A stretch of DNA of 64,000 nucleotides, taken from Xylogone sp. PMI_703 (Eukaryota; Ascomycota; Leotiomycetes). The notes under the pieces are model-generated. The model saw nothing but the letters and a program-made list of their open reading frames with translations. It was not told the origin of the DNA and searched no databases. The translations under genes and the position numbers were made by a program. Shown piece after piece: positions 35,804 to 47,818 of this stretch (position 1 is the stretch's first letter; each line of letters starts with the position of its first letter). Location of the stretch: contig JAJTUQ010000006.1 of the NCBI GenBank assembly GCA_021399445.1, positions 124,001 through 188,000 on the forward strand, given 5' to 3'.

Positions 35804-37066
35804 ATGACCGCGTTCCCCAAGTTGCCACCCTCCGGCATCAATGTAATCATCGTTGGTGCTGGTTTTGCCGGACTAGCAGCAGCGATAGAATGCGATCGCA
35901 AAGGACACTCCGTGATTCTCCTGGAGAAAGCAGACGATATAGTAGAACTCCAAAGAATAGGAGATATTATCAGCTTCGACGCCAATGGTTCACGCATCTT
36001 TCAGAAATGGCCCGGTGTCCTCGACGCCTTGTATCCAGTTATTCGCCGCACGAATTGGCTGGACCTCTATAAATGGACAGGCGAGTACATGACCAGACAA
36101 TCCTTTGCTGAAGAAGCGAAGTGGGGCCAGAGGGTGAATGGACATCGAGGCGATCTACACCGGGTTATTTATCAGCATGTCATAGATCGCGGAATTGATG
36201 TACGGCTCGGTCAGAGGGTTACAGATTACTTTGAGGATGAGAAGGAAGCAGGAGTGATAGTTAATGATACCCGGATCACAGCAGATGTCGTTCTCGCAGC
36301 TGAAGGTGTTCGTTCACGTGGAAGGAAAATCGTCTTGGGATTTGATGACAACCCGAAAGCGTCCGGTTACGCAGTTTACAGAGCGTGGTTCCCATCTGAC
36401 GAGCTTGCCAAGAACGAAAAGACCAAGCATCTTATGGTCAACGGGGATACACACCAGACTTGGGTTGGTCCTGACATTCACTTCATATCATCTTCAATCA
36501 AAGGGGGCAAAGAGATCAACTGGGTTTTCACTCACAAGGACAACTATGATATTGAAGAGAGCTGGCAGTTCCCAGGAACGGTGGAAGAGGCTCTCCAATT
36601 TCTGCAAGGATGGGACCCAACTATCCTCGAAATAGTGAAAGCGACACCGCCAGGACGCCTTATCGACCATAAGCTGGTCTTTCGAGATCCCTTGCCTACA
36701 TTTATCTCTCCTTTACGGCGGATTGCTCTCATTGGTGATGCCGCTCATCCGTTTCTTCCAACTTCAATTCAAGGCGCGAGTCAAGCCCTTGAAGATGCCA
36801 CTACTATAGCTGTGTGTCTGGAGTTGGGTGGTAAGGCTAATGTCACACAAAGCGTGAGAGCGTATGAGAAGATAAGATACGAAAGAGTGCATAAAGCTCA
36901 AGCTACAGGAGTAGCCACACGCGAACGGTGGCATAAGGCGAATTGGGATGAAATAAGTAAGGACCCCACCCGACTACATCTGGTAAGGGAAGAGTGGTTG
37001 CTTGGATTTGATGCTGAGGCAAATGCTTACGCAACATACAATGATGTTGTTTCTAAGCTCTCATAA
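35804..37066 (+). CDS. FAD-dependent monooxygenase, salicylate hydroxylase-like
   Basis: Intronless, 420 residues. The Rossmann dinucleotide motif IIVGAGFAGLAAAIE (residues 15-29) binds FAD, followed by LLEKADDIVELQRIGD. The DG-type motif reads VVLAAEGVRSRGR, and the GD motif LIGDAAHPFLPTSIQGASQ closes the FAD site. These features place it in the class A flavin monooxygenases, with NADPH-dependent hydroxylation of aromatic or polyketide-derived substrates likely. W/R residues lining the active site (NWVFTHKDNYD) are usual in salicylate hydroxylase-like enzymes. No signal peptide. It lies downstream of a P450 and beside a GMC oxidoreductase, which fits joint tailoring or catabolism. Confidence 0.92.
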   Translation: MTAFPKLPPSGINVIIVGAGFAGLAAAIECDRKGHSVILLEKADDIVELQRIGDIISFDANGSRIFQKWPGVLDALYPVIRRTNWLDLYKWTGEYMTRQSFAEEAKWGQRVNGHRGDLHRVIYQHVIDRGIDVRLGQRVTDYFEDEKEAGVIVNDTRITADVVLAAEGVRSRGRKIVLGFDDNPKASGYAVYRAWFPSDELAKNEKTKHLMVNGDTHQTWVGPDIHFISSSIKGGKEINWVFTHKDNYDIEESWQFPGTVEEALQFLQGWDPTILEIVKATPPGRLIDHKLVFRDPLPTFISPLRRIALIGDAAHPFLPTSIQGASQALEDATTIAVCLELGGKANVTQSVRAYEKIRYERVHKAQATGVATRERWHKANWDEISKDPTRLHLVREEWLLGFDAEANAYATYNDVVSKLS

Positions 37067-37350
37067 GTAGTCCAGATCTTGCTTTTCTAGTATGGAGAGC
37101 GCCAGGACACATGAGCGGTATTAACTCCACAACATCATACAAATCAAATCTTTTACGTCGGTTATAAGCCGATCAAACAGCATGAGACCGGTAATCAGAG
37201 CTTGAATTTATATCAGAAGAAAGTTCACTCCCATCTTATATTATAGTAAAGTGACATGATAAATAATTTCATTTACATTCCATACATTGCAGGCTTTTGT
37301 AACTAGAAGTACCTAAAAAGGGGGAACGGGATTAAAAGAGTTTACTTAGA

Positions 37351-39905
37351 CTACATTGTGAGTGCTGCTAGCGACCCTGGCGGCGACTGCGTGATCAAGG
37401 TAGTAGCGCCAGGATGGACGATCTGCACGTCAAAATCCTGTGTGTTCGGAGAGGAATAAATGAAAATCGTCTCCTTCTGCTCGCGTTTCCATGTCTGTGA
37501 CTTGCCTGACTTGATTTCTACCCTTGCCTTGGGATCCTTATGCGGGTTATATGACATGGTTGCCATATTTGAAAGCGTCATGGTTACATAAACTGTGTCT
37601 GCAGAGACGTTGTGGATAACTATCGGCTGGTAGCGCGTCTCTTCCGGAGGAACCAAGTGATCGGAAAGGCGAAGAGAGAGAGCGGCGAGAGAGAGCGTCG
37701 GGTTCGCGGCAGGCGAGTATGGAAAGACAGAGAGGTCGCAGACGAAGACGTTATCCCAGCCGTACTGCATCTGGAGATTCTCGTCGAGGATGGCGTCCCT
37801 CGAAGTATTGCGGGTTGGCATAGGAATCGAGCCCAGCTCATGAGCGACGCCCCCAGGCCCCAGCTCGCCGAGTTCAATCTGGTTCTTGGTGATCTTGGTG
37901 AGCAAGGTGTAATCAGCACTAGACGCCTCGTGTTTCACAAATTGGATATCAAGGCTGGCAGATATTTTATTCATGGCGTCAACTGCAAAGTCCTTGAGGA
38001 GCTCCTTCTTCTCCTCCAGGTACGGATCAGCAGCATATCCGACGCCAATCTTTGCCTGTCCAGTTGTGTCATCGATCTCGATTTGATTATCACGATTAAG
38101 TTGAGAAGGTAATATGTAGGCGATGATGAATTGAGGAAGCTCAGAGTCCGGGACGTTGCGCCGAGGTAAGAAGGAGGAGGCGTCGAGCGATATGTTCGCA
38201 AGTGCAGTTGTGTTGTCAATATTTCTAAAGGTGATGTCCGTCTGAAGCTTTATGCCGCCCAGGATCTCCCTGTTCTTTTCATTCCTATAATAGAATGGCG
38301 TTGTCACATAAAAGATGTAGTGGTCGGTGACATGTCCAAAGTTCTGTGCGAATACTCCCCCAAATGCCTGCTGGTTAGATATAGAGGGAGAACCTTTGCT
38401 ACGAAGAAGAATCGCGGGACTCTCTATAGCGCCAGCACAGATTACGGTATTTTTGCTACGGATCTTATGCTCTGCACCGGATTCGTCCTTGACAACGACG
38501 TGTGTAGCGAGTTGCTTCATGCCTGCCACTGGCTTGGGTTCGATGTGCGAGGCGAACGAATTGAGGACAATCTTGAACTTCCCTTTGCCCTGATCATCCA
38601 TTGCCGCTTCTAAAAGTCGGTCTACCGTACTGTATGCGCCCTCAGCGAAGTCGAAGTTCTTCGTGTTGCGAAATTCAGATGCCACACGCCCCCATTCCCA
38701 CTGTGTGGCTGGTAGTCGAGACCCCGGAGGATGAAGGTTGAGAGCGTCCCTAAGGGCGCGATGGAGTGGGAGTGTTTGTGGGTACGAGATGTTCATCCAT
38801 TCCTCTGCTTTTCGCAAGTATGTCTTGTTTAGATCGTCATATACCTCCTTTGGGAAGTAAGTACGGAAAGTATTGTCGTCGATTCTGTGACAGATATCAG
38901 TGCGTTACCCAGGAATTGAGAACAGGGTAGTCACCTTGGGGAAAACAACCCCCAGACCGTACTACGACCACCGAGGCAGTACACGGGGCCCCCTTTCCAA
39001 ATCTTACGGGTGTAGTCGTCCATCTCCCAATCGTGCTTGAAGTGATTGTAGAATAAGTCGTTCATCTGGCCGTATGTGCCGCGGTCCGTGGGACGTGGCA
39101 TGTTGAGAGAATGTGTAGGGAAGAGCAAATTCCCGCGCTCGATGACGAGAATACGCTTGGTCCTGTCATCCGGATCATTCGCCGATGCATATGCTGAGCT
39201 GGGATCCCAGATGGAGCTGGCGCAGTGAGAAGTGGATGACGTGCTGAAATTAGATCTGCTTGCAGAGAGACGTTTATTCTTGCTGAGAAGGTCAGCAGCG
39301 AGAATGCCACCACCGATTCCGGATCCTATGATCACGTAGTCGAAGGGTTCATCCTCAGATACTTTCGCGACTTCCTCCGCAGTGAGGGTGAAGTAGGCTT
39401 TCTCGTAACTTGTAGCAGGAGTCCTCTGGACAGACGTCGGCTTCGCCGGTGGGTTAACTAAGACACTGATAGGGTTCGTAAAGATCCCTTGGCCGTTAGT
39501 ACTGTACGAGACAGCCTGTGCATCTTTAAAGATACGCTTTCTATAAGTGTGAATGATGCAGTCATTCACATATATCTGGTAGCAATTCGCCTCGAGGCGG
39601 ATAGCAATCGTCACATCGGTCTTGTTGAAAACGCCCTGGAGGGTGACGCGCTCGTCACGGCCCCAGAGCTGTCCAATTTCCCTGCTATTGAACTCGATGT
39701 GGTTCTCGGCACGACTGAAAGAGACAGAGAGAAGAACATCCTCTCTAGCACTAAGAACATTGACAGTGGTCCTATCAATGGACACTAGCTTGTCGGGGTA
39801 TGGGTTGAATGAAGAGGAATAGAAGATGATATAGCTCCCTTCATCAAAGACCCTATCGAAGTCGATCTTCTCGCGGATAGAGAGTGGTCGCGATCTCACA
39901 TCCAT
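37351..39905 (-). CDS. Galectin-like domain fused to a GMC (pyranose-oxidase-like) oxidoreductase
   Basis: Two exons (38935-39905, 37351-38884) give 834 residues. Residues about 15-135 look like a galectin carbohydrate-recognition domain: N73 in HIEFNSRE, W81-G-R-D-E85-R86, and ANCYQIYVNDCIIHTY match the Asn-Trp-Glu-Arg series and the NxxxHxY strand of galectins, though the HFNPR half is not conserved. A 40-residue linker follows. From about residue 190 the GMC oxidoreductase begins with VIIGSGIGGGILAADLL, an insert of about 30 Ser-rich residues, then LVIERG and YCLGGRSTVWG. The C-terminal part has VAHELGSIPMP and AANPTLSLAALSLRLSDHL, the His and Asn catalytic pair. About 95 extra residues end the protein. 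FAD-dependent oxidation of a sugar or alcohol is likely; no signal peptide is obvious. Confidence 0.85.
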
Positions 39906-40658
39906 GACAAAACACTAGGATGGTAGCTAGAACAAGTGATAATCAATTCTGAAGCAACGAAACTTTGTGGGTGGGCCGCTGTGAGCCTAACCTTAGGGAT
40001 AGAGGATATATTATCGTAAGAAAGAATGTTGAATGCGGGACGAGTGGGATATATAAGAAGCCATGATCACAGGGAGCTCAGATAATGATACTGAAGTTCG
40101 GAATTGAAATGATCTCCATCTCTTCAAACGGGCTCAGCTCAAGACGTCCACGCTCAGAACTTTGCACTGTGTAACCTTCCACATCACGTCCGTCCACCGC
40201 CAATCCTAGAGACCAACCCTTAATTGGGTACCACGTCGCTCTCTTCATGCAAAATGAAAGCAGAACCAGAGTTTAGCAGACTCGGTGTGAACTATATACT
40301 TGATCTTCTGTCAGCTCCCGCTCTACCGTGGTAGTTTGCCATAGGTCGCCGTATCCACACTCCTGACTGGCTGTAGAGGTAGGGCTATGCGAGCTTATGC
40401 AGCCCTACCATGGATTTAGTACCATTGACTTCATTCTTTGTAACACAGAGATATGCCCTACGACGATATGTCTGATTCTGAATCCTGCGTCTGCGATTAG
40501 TAATGTGGATATTGCCGTGTCATTCGATGAAAAGCCTTTAGGTCATTGCTGATCAAGCAATTCGTGTTCACCGTATCGCACACGTGCCAGCTTTTAGTTG
40601 AGAGCCAAGAAAAGACGAGGCAGTCGAGGCAGGGACACATTGGGATGCGCAAAAGCTG
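39906..40658. other. Upstream region of the fusion gene, left flank of the retrotransposon
   Basis: Holds the promoter of the minus-strand fusion gene, with a TATA-like string (rc of gatatataagaa) at about 40047. On the minus strand the stretch 40501-40658 is open in the frame that would join 45924-46431 if the element were absent. Confidence 0.5.
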
Positions 40659-40663
40659 GTAGG
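40659..40663. repeat. Target-site duplication, left copy
   Basis: GTAGG directly precedes the 5' LTR and is repeated after the 3' LTR at 45919-45923, as expected of retrotransposon integration. Confidence 0.88.
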
Positions 40664-40808
40664 TGTTGCATAATATGGTGGCCGTGCTGTGGCGCCGGCA
40701 ATCACCGAGCCCCTTATCTTACTGTATATATAGAACTCCTATTCGTACACCTCCCAATACACACAGATCACTCAATTATTACTATATATAACCGTAACTT
40801 ATGCGACA
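40664..40808 (+). repeat. 5' LTR, 145 bp
   Basis: Starts TGTTGCATAATATGG and ends ATGCGACA, with TG...CA ends. It differs from the 3' LTR at four positions, all transitions; three are CA/TA differences, as RIP makes. A TATA-like string (tatatataga) lies inside. Confidence 0.92.
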
Positions 40809-43800
40809 GTTATGAGCCCGGCAAGCACTTACTTGACATAACTTTATTATTGCTGCAAATACTGAAGTTCTATTGCCTTTTACCACTTTATTACCTCACT
40901 GCTACTCCTTCTATCGCGATCGGTAACCGTCCACAATCATTATTATGGAGTTAACTCAGGTCAACAGAGCGATCTTATGCACTCCTCATGACTAAGAGAA
41001 CTGGTACAGAGACCTGAAAAGCGGCATACTCCCAGAAATATGGGAATTAGTGAACCCGGAGCTCTGTAAGAGTAAAGCCTTAATATCCTCAACAGATTCT
41101 TCTATGTCAGCCTCTGTAACAATATCTCCTTCAGAGCCTCAAAACTCCCCAAGGAGAAAGTTTATGCCAAAGCCTATTTCTCTTGATTTCTCAGATTACC
41201 ATGAAGGAGCCACTAAGTTCTTAGCGCTTAACTCCACAGAACAAAAGGTCTACATGAACGTACAATATATCTACGAAGTATAACTCAAAGAATACAGAAC
41301 AGAATCGCAAGCTCTCCAAGAGGTTCGACACCGAATATAGCTTACAGTATTGGATACAAAAAAAGTACTATTTTCACCAAAGAAATCAACGAGGAAATGG
41401 CTGAGAATACTCATGGAGAACATTAAACTCTCTCAAGCTTAAGTATAACAGTCAACAGAACTTCGATATCAGCAGGTTATTAAGCCTTTAAATACGATAA
41501 CTCCGAAAGTCGTAATCCTATAGATCAACGAATAGGAGACAACTATGGCTCAGGCGACCAGAGTACGGCTTTTACATACTACAAATATACAGGTATAGTT
41601 AAAGGATTTCTGTTCAGCAATTAGAGGAATAACTAAATCAGTCACAATAACATATAAGTTTCAGGCAAATTCAGTGGTTGATTTAGACTTTTAACAGGTT
41701 GGAAGAGTATTTAGAACTTAGTACTAGAAGCGTTATTCAGTAAGTATAACTCAAGAGTTTACTATTCGTGGAAATGCTTTTGGAGCTTAATTCATGAGTA
41801 AAAATACTGATTTAGATGAAAAGGTTAATACCGCTGACCTAAAGACTAAAAGTGGAAAGAATAATCAAAAAAGGTTATAAGCTAAAACCTTTATAACTAA
41901 TGACTGTAAGTCTAAAAAAGCTTAGTATGAAGTCTGTGATAGTTTCCACAATTTAACAAAGTACTGATTAGTTTTTGAAGAATTAAGACTTCTAGGGTGG
42001 AAGCCAAACAAACATAAGTTAAAAGACCTAGAAAAACATTTTAAGAACAGTAAATCCTTGGTCAGTTTAATCGAAAAAATAAAGATAAAATATAAAGATA
42101 AAGCTTAGTAATTACAGGAATAGTGTATAAAATATGTAAACGTTGTTTTTTATATGTTTAATGTCTTTATCAGTATACCGGAAAACCGTTATACCCTGAT
42201 CAACTCAATGATATTTGACTTTAGAATGATTTTATATATATTTAACGATTTGTCATATTTTTATAATATTCGAAAAGTTTTTCAATATTAATATATAACA
42301 GTAAATAGTTCTTTTGTACTTATTCTGACATATAAAGACATGAATATTACTGTTCAAGGAATACGAAGTCTTTAATTTTTTTGCTTAAAGAATATAATAT
42401 ATTATAAAGATTTTAAGTATAACTTAATCTCTTTCGATAAGTTAAGATAAAATGGTTTTTATTGAGACACTTAGAAAGACTTATTAATGTGTAATAACGG
42501 AACTGTTATATGTAAAATAAAAGTCTTTATTGGTTAACGAATACTCGAATACAGATTAGTAGACTAGTTATTACATTATTACTTTATGTTCGTCATTCTC
42601 AGACGACGACAAAGAATTACTCATGATATTTAGTCTATTTTTACAGCAAGTGGAGAGCTCTGGCACAAAAGAATAGGCTATATTAACCTTTAGCTACTAC
42701 ATGTACTCGGAAAACAGGTTCTAAAAGCCAAAATTCGAGGTCCTTATACGACAAAATATTCTGATTACGTTGAAAACAAAATCAAGTGACGGATTACACA
42801 GAGACTTCCTGAATAGCTAATTATTCAGAAACTTTTCTACGAGATTTATATTGATTAAACAGATCTATCGCCAAATTATCAAAGTTATCAAAGAATTATG
42901 TTTATTATATATAAGTAGAACAGTATAGTAGTTCTTTATTTTATGAGTATTCATAATACTGAATGAGAAAACCTGAAAATTCTCAAAGACTTCGTTCGAT
43001 GATGTAAGAACTAGTATAACCTTAAAATCAAGATAATATAGTCAGACGACGAATTGAATCGCAGGATTACCAAAAAATGGCTTTAAGAATAAAGAATTAT
43101 TTTCGAGTCTTTAACTCTAGAGACCTATGATCAAAATAGTAAAACTAAACATTCAAGGAACATGATCATGGAGAAAGTATGTTATATATGAATAAAAACA
43201 AGATTATTATATAATTTATAATTAGAAATCGTCAATTTAGCCATATATCTGTTCAACTATATCCTTAAGTAATGGAATGATAACTAAATACTGTATGAAC
43301 AGTTTTATAGTTATATAGACCGTCAGGAAAGTGGAAAAGATACAGAAGTCATAGCCAGAAAGTTACGGTTCTCATATCTGAAGGTATATAGCTGTAGAGT
43401 GTATACTATAACCAAAGACATTTAGCTGAAAAAGAACTAGTTATTCAAGTTAGATCCGAAAGTGTATATTAGTTATTTGGTCAGTTATGACTTTACTAAT
43501 ATATTTCGAATATAGATTCCTTATCAAGGCAAGGTTATTTTAACCAGAGATATGATATTTGACGAAAGTATTTTATTTGACGACAAGAAAGAAAATATTT
43601 CAGATATCTTAATAAAGGAGAAAAACAAATTTATGAAACAGGTTTAACTTCAATAACAAATAATAGCTAATATACAAGTTATTCAGGAGGACAACAAAGA
43701 TATAATTGTTGTTAATACAGGAGATTTTGACCTTGACTTTGATTATAATGAGTTCTCATCGGTCAGAGAAAAGCCAGACCTTATAAATCTCCATGATATA

Positions 43801-45773
43801 ATATACGAGTTTTCATTATAGCCTATACTGTCAGAATCATTAGTATTATCTTCAGTAAGCTTTGTTTGTTTATTTATATACAATAGAATAAGTCCTGAAG
43901 AGGTAGGACAGAATATGAAGTCCTAGGCTCTAGGACGATTTTCAGATAATTTAAGTAATTTCAGGTATTATAAAGTAGTACAGAGGTAAGAAGGAGTGTT
44001 TAATATAAGCTATATGTTCAAGGTTAATAAGAAAAACTTTTTCCTAAAACCTAAAAGTGTCTGAGAACTCGAAAATCATCTCCTCAAGGAGTAGTTCAAG
44101 GAGACTTAGCGTCAACATTTAGTTGAACATAAACAAAAGAAAACCTTTAAGAAGGTTAAATGTTCGAATTTCCGAGGTTTGAAAGTTCTAGACTATATAT
44201 AAGTGTTTAAATATAAGTTGAACAAGTATAGAAATCTTCAGAAGTGCAAAATAAAGTTTGTAATATGTAAGAATTAATAGATAGCCAGAAAACTCTTTAC
44301 GAAAGCTATAACGTTAATAAGTATAACTTTCAGAACTCTTATGGCCATAATTATTTATTTTGACTTGGAAATACATTAATTAGATATTATTAATACGTTT
44401 GTTAACTGTAATTTAGATGAAATAGTCTATATACGGTTGTCTTTAGGTTTCGAAAAACTAGGAAAGATATTTTTATTCCAGAAAGTTTTATATAAACTCA
44501 AACGATTTTCATTATTATGACAAAAAGTATTTACAGATATATTCGTTTGCCTAAAATTCAAACTAATTCTCCAAAAACCATATATAACCGTAAAGGGAGG
44601 AGTTATAATCTTTTATTACGTTGACGATATTGTCTTCATTTTTAGGAAAAAGAATAAATCTGTAACAGACTAAACTATTTAAGACCTCAAGAAATAGTTT
44701 GAAATGACAGATTACAGAGAATTAAAGTAATTTTTAGAAGTTTATATTATTAAAGACCAAACTAAGAAATAATTATAACTTTCTCAGACTTCATATATTA
44801 AGAAGATTGTTAATCAATCTGGTATTATACTTATTGATAAATCTCTTGACATTTCTTTATTTCTAGGTTATTTAATGTTTTTTACTTCACAAACTACAAA
44901 CCAGTCGATTTATGAGTTTTAGAGCAAGGTTAGCTTAGTACTATATACTACAATAACTACATAACCAGATATTGCTTTTTTAGCGTGTAAACTAACTCAG
45001 TTCAACTCAAACCTAAGTCAACAATACTATAATACGATAAACTAAGTAATTCAATACTTTTATTATACACAAAATAAAGTCATCAGTTATAGCTATAAAG
45101 GGGAAAGAAGAACATTATGTTTTATGTGCTACAGTAATACTTCTTTTGTAGACGATTCAACTGATCACAAGAGCTCATAAGGCTATGTCATAATACTGTT
45201 TGGAAAGCCTGTATTATGGCGTACGAACAAGCAAGATATAGTGACCACATTGAGTACAGAGGCCGAATTGCTGATTATTTCGTAAACCGCGAAGAAAGTC
45301 ATATGGCTAAGAAAGCTGTTCAAGGCTATATTGTTGGAACTGAACGAACTTCTCGAATTATAGTACAATAATAAACAAACGATACGGTTGATATACGAGG
45401 AATCAACTAAGCTACAGACTAAACTTCGGCATGTCGATATACACAACCACTAGCTTCGACAAGAGTACTCGAATGGGAGAATACAGGTCAACTGGCTGGA
45501 AACAAGCAAGATAGTGGCAGACGGGCTGACGAAGGGGCTTCCAAAGCTGAAACACACGCGTTTCGTCGACTAGTTTAGTATACAAGATATAAGGGAGAGA
45601 ATAGCTATAATCAAGTGTATGGACGAGCTACGGGAGAGGGTAATGAACCACGAAGTGGAAATGGAGTGGAAGATTGGTGGGAGAGCGCTTAGTAAGCAAT
45701 AAAGCCCTAAAGCGTAGCTCTATGAAGGTTTTTGCAGAGTGTTACACCATGGTTCTGGTACTCTGAAGGGGTG

Positions 45774-45918
45774 TGTTGCATAATATGGTGGCCGTGCTGT
45801 GGCGCCAGTAATCACCGAGCCCCTTATCTTACTGTATATATAGAACTCCCATTCGTACACCTCCCAATACACACAGATCACTCAATTATTACTATATACA
45901 ACCGTAACTTATGCGACA
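45774..45918 (+). repeat. 3' LTR, 145 bp
   Basis: Same ends and length as the 5' LTR, with four transitions between them. The GTAGG duplication follows directly. Confidence 0.92.
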
Positions 45919-45923
45919 GTAGG
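45919..45923. repeat. Target-site duplication, right copy
   Basis: GTAGG, the partner of 40659-40663. Confidence 0.88.
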
Positions 45924-46506
45924 CGAATATACAGGTAGGGATTAATGCACCAGCACTTGCTTTCTGGATGAGGATGTCCCATTGGCGAGATATTCTGTCT
46001 CGATCCGCTATCAGATAGGTACTAGAAGATGGGACGCTGGACGTTCTTCTTGATTGGTGTTCCGTTAAATGTATGCTCCTCCGGTTGAATAACGCTGTAT
46101 CTTTTACTGCGACTTTGACCAATTTGTCTGCAGATTCCCAGAGGTGTAGAAAGTCCACTAAATGCCATTGCCATATTTTAAACGATTCATAACGGTGATT
46201 TGAGTTTGTTCTCTGAGATTCGTTTCTATAATAGAGTACACAGATTAAGAATAACCCCGAGTATCTGAGAAATGAGAGGTGTGCAGCATGTCCACTCCAC
46301 ATGCCCGCTGAGGTGAGTCTCAAGAGACGACCATACCGTGGGAAATAAATATAGATCTGATACCTAAATTGAGCAGGAAAATAAGAGAAAACGAAAATTA
46401 ATTTTATATACCTATATATACTGCTCATCACAGTCTATTTGAGAACCGAAAACAGCCCAGATTTTGACACATCCCAGTGGAGGCTCAGGATATTAGCACT
46501 CTACAT
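45924..46506. other. Right flank of the retrotransposon
   Basis: A minus-strand frame is open from 46431 into the 3' LTR. Its protein (for example FKIWQWHLVDFLHLWESADK) is not one I recognise. With the element and one duplication removed, the frame would go on for 53 more codons into the left flank. This may be an old gene interrupted by the insertion, or chance. Confidence 0.35.
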
Positions 46507-47818
46507 CTAGAGTTTTGCTTTATCAACAAACCCGTTAGCTGAACTCAGCAATTTCAGCGCTCCAGCGACGATCTCTTCAACAATTTCTTTTGCTGGCTGA
46601 TTTGCCTTGGTGACCAAACCGGATACAATCCCTGCGGGCCTGTTTATATAGTCATTAGCTCGGCTCCTGTGTTAGTAATTTTAGAAGGCCTACAAACCTC
46701 ATCGCCGATTGTTCTTCAATTTCTTCTGTCAATTTGCCCTGTTCACTGAGCTTTTCTAGATCATGCTCGACAGGAAGTATACCCTGCTTCGTGAGTGACT
46801 CGATTTCGTCTCGGCGCTCGCGCTCCCAGTTTTCTATATAAGGCGACGATAATGCTCTAACAGGACGGCCAGTGAAAATAATAGTGCGAATGGTAGAGTC
46901 AAAACCTGCTTTTGCAATTCTACATCATAACAAGCCATCAGTTCACCATCTTCCCCTCGGGATTCAGTCTCATTTGAAACCTACGCTTGCTTTGCTTGCT
47001 CGGATGCTCCAGATTCTTTAGCCGTGACGAATCTTGTGCCAACCCAGACAGCGCTGGCACCTAGCATCAAGGCGGCGGCAAGACCGCGACCATCGTAGAT
47101 GCCGCCAGCAGCAACGAGCTGGACCGGCTGTTTGGTAAGTGAAGACGTATATTGCTTACACACATCTGCGCACGCTGGGATAAGAATACTTTGGGCTTAA
47201 GTTAGTATGGAGATTTTATACCATTAAAGCGGTAAACACTTCACAGCCTACCTTGTAGGTATCTCGCCAGTATGGCCACCAGCTTCGGCTCCCTGAGCAC
47301 AAATGAGATCCGCACCAACTTCGCATGCCTTTTTGGCGTGCTATGACGGTCAACATCTGCACATATCAAATCAGCGGAGGAGGAATTTCAAGTACCTTAG
47401 GGTGTCCAACCATGTTCATGTACAGAACTCCATTTCTGTGCAGCTTCTCTACAATATCTTTAGGAGGCACTCCAACGGCTGAGACGAATAGTTTGGCGCC
47501 ACTTTCGATGATGATATCAATAAGTTCATTCAATGTTCCCTTGGTATAATCGTAGTTTGTCTTACGAGCCGAGCCACCGACCTGTGGGATTAAGAGATCA
47601 ACGCCAAAGGGAGTCGAGGGATCATCCAGGTTGGCTTTCAATTCAGCTATCATTTCGCGAAGCATTTGAGGTGTGTATCCGACTCCCCCAATGACCCCCA
47701 GGCCGCCTGCGTTGGAAACAGCGGCAACCAGAGGAGCACCGGATGTCAGGCCCATCCCTGCCAAGAGGACAGGATGCCGGATTCCCAACAACTTCGTAAT
47801 GGGCGTCTGGATGGACAT
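46507..47818 (-). CDS. Nitronate monooxygenase (2-nitropropane dioxygenase family)
   Basis: Five minus-strand exons (47396-47818, 47252-47340, 46985-47188, 46698-46919, 46507-46639) give 356 residues. The FMN-dependent TIM barrel is clear: HPVLLAGMGLTSGAPLVAAVSNAGGLG near the N-terminus, QGAEAGGHTGE with the catalytic His164, PVQLVAAGGIYDGRGLAAAL for phosphate binding, and GASAVWVGTRFVTAKESGAS. The later STIRTIIFTGRPVRAL block is also typical. The enzyme oxidises alkyl nitronates, protecting from or using nitro compounds such as 3-nitropropionate. Introns are short with some weak donors (gtactt, gtttgt), but each joint keeps the frame. No targeting signal seen. Confidence 0.92.

Larger units (their letters stand above)
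40664..45918 (+). mobile_element. Ty1/copia LTR retrotransposon, coding capacity destroyed by RIP-like mutation
   Basis: 5.26 kb bounded by 145-bp LTRs and a 5-bp target duplication. Reading through stops in plus frames gives, in order: a gag-like N-terminus from 41050; a remnant zinc-knuckle area near 41930-42060 (YEVCDSFHNLTKY, GWKPNKHKLKDL); GAG-pre-integrase LWHKRIGYINL at about 42659; integrase core (YEIYID, TDLSPNYQSYQRIMFI) at about 42840-42905; reverse transcriptase with YYVDDIVFI near 44618; and RNase H ending near 45570 (DGLTKGLPKLKH). Integrase before reverse transcriptase marks it as copia. Stops TAG and TAA stand where Gln codons are expected, and TGA where Trp is expected, throughout. 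A purine tract (gaagggg) precedes the 3' LTR. It cannot be autonomous. Confidence 0.9.

Noticed and set aside
41050..45700. Stop codons in the retroelement read as sense (recoding of TAG)
   Set aside because: TAA and TGA also occur at conserved positions, and host genes use all three stops normally. RIP explains it better.
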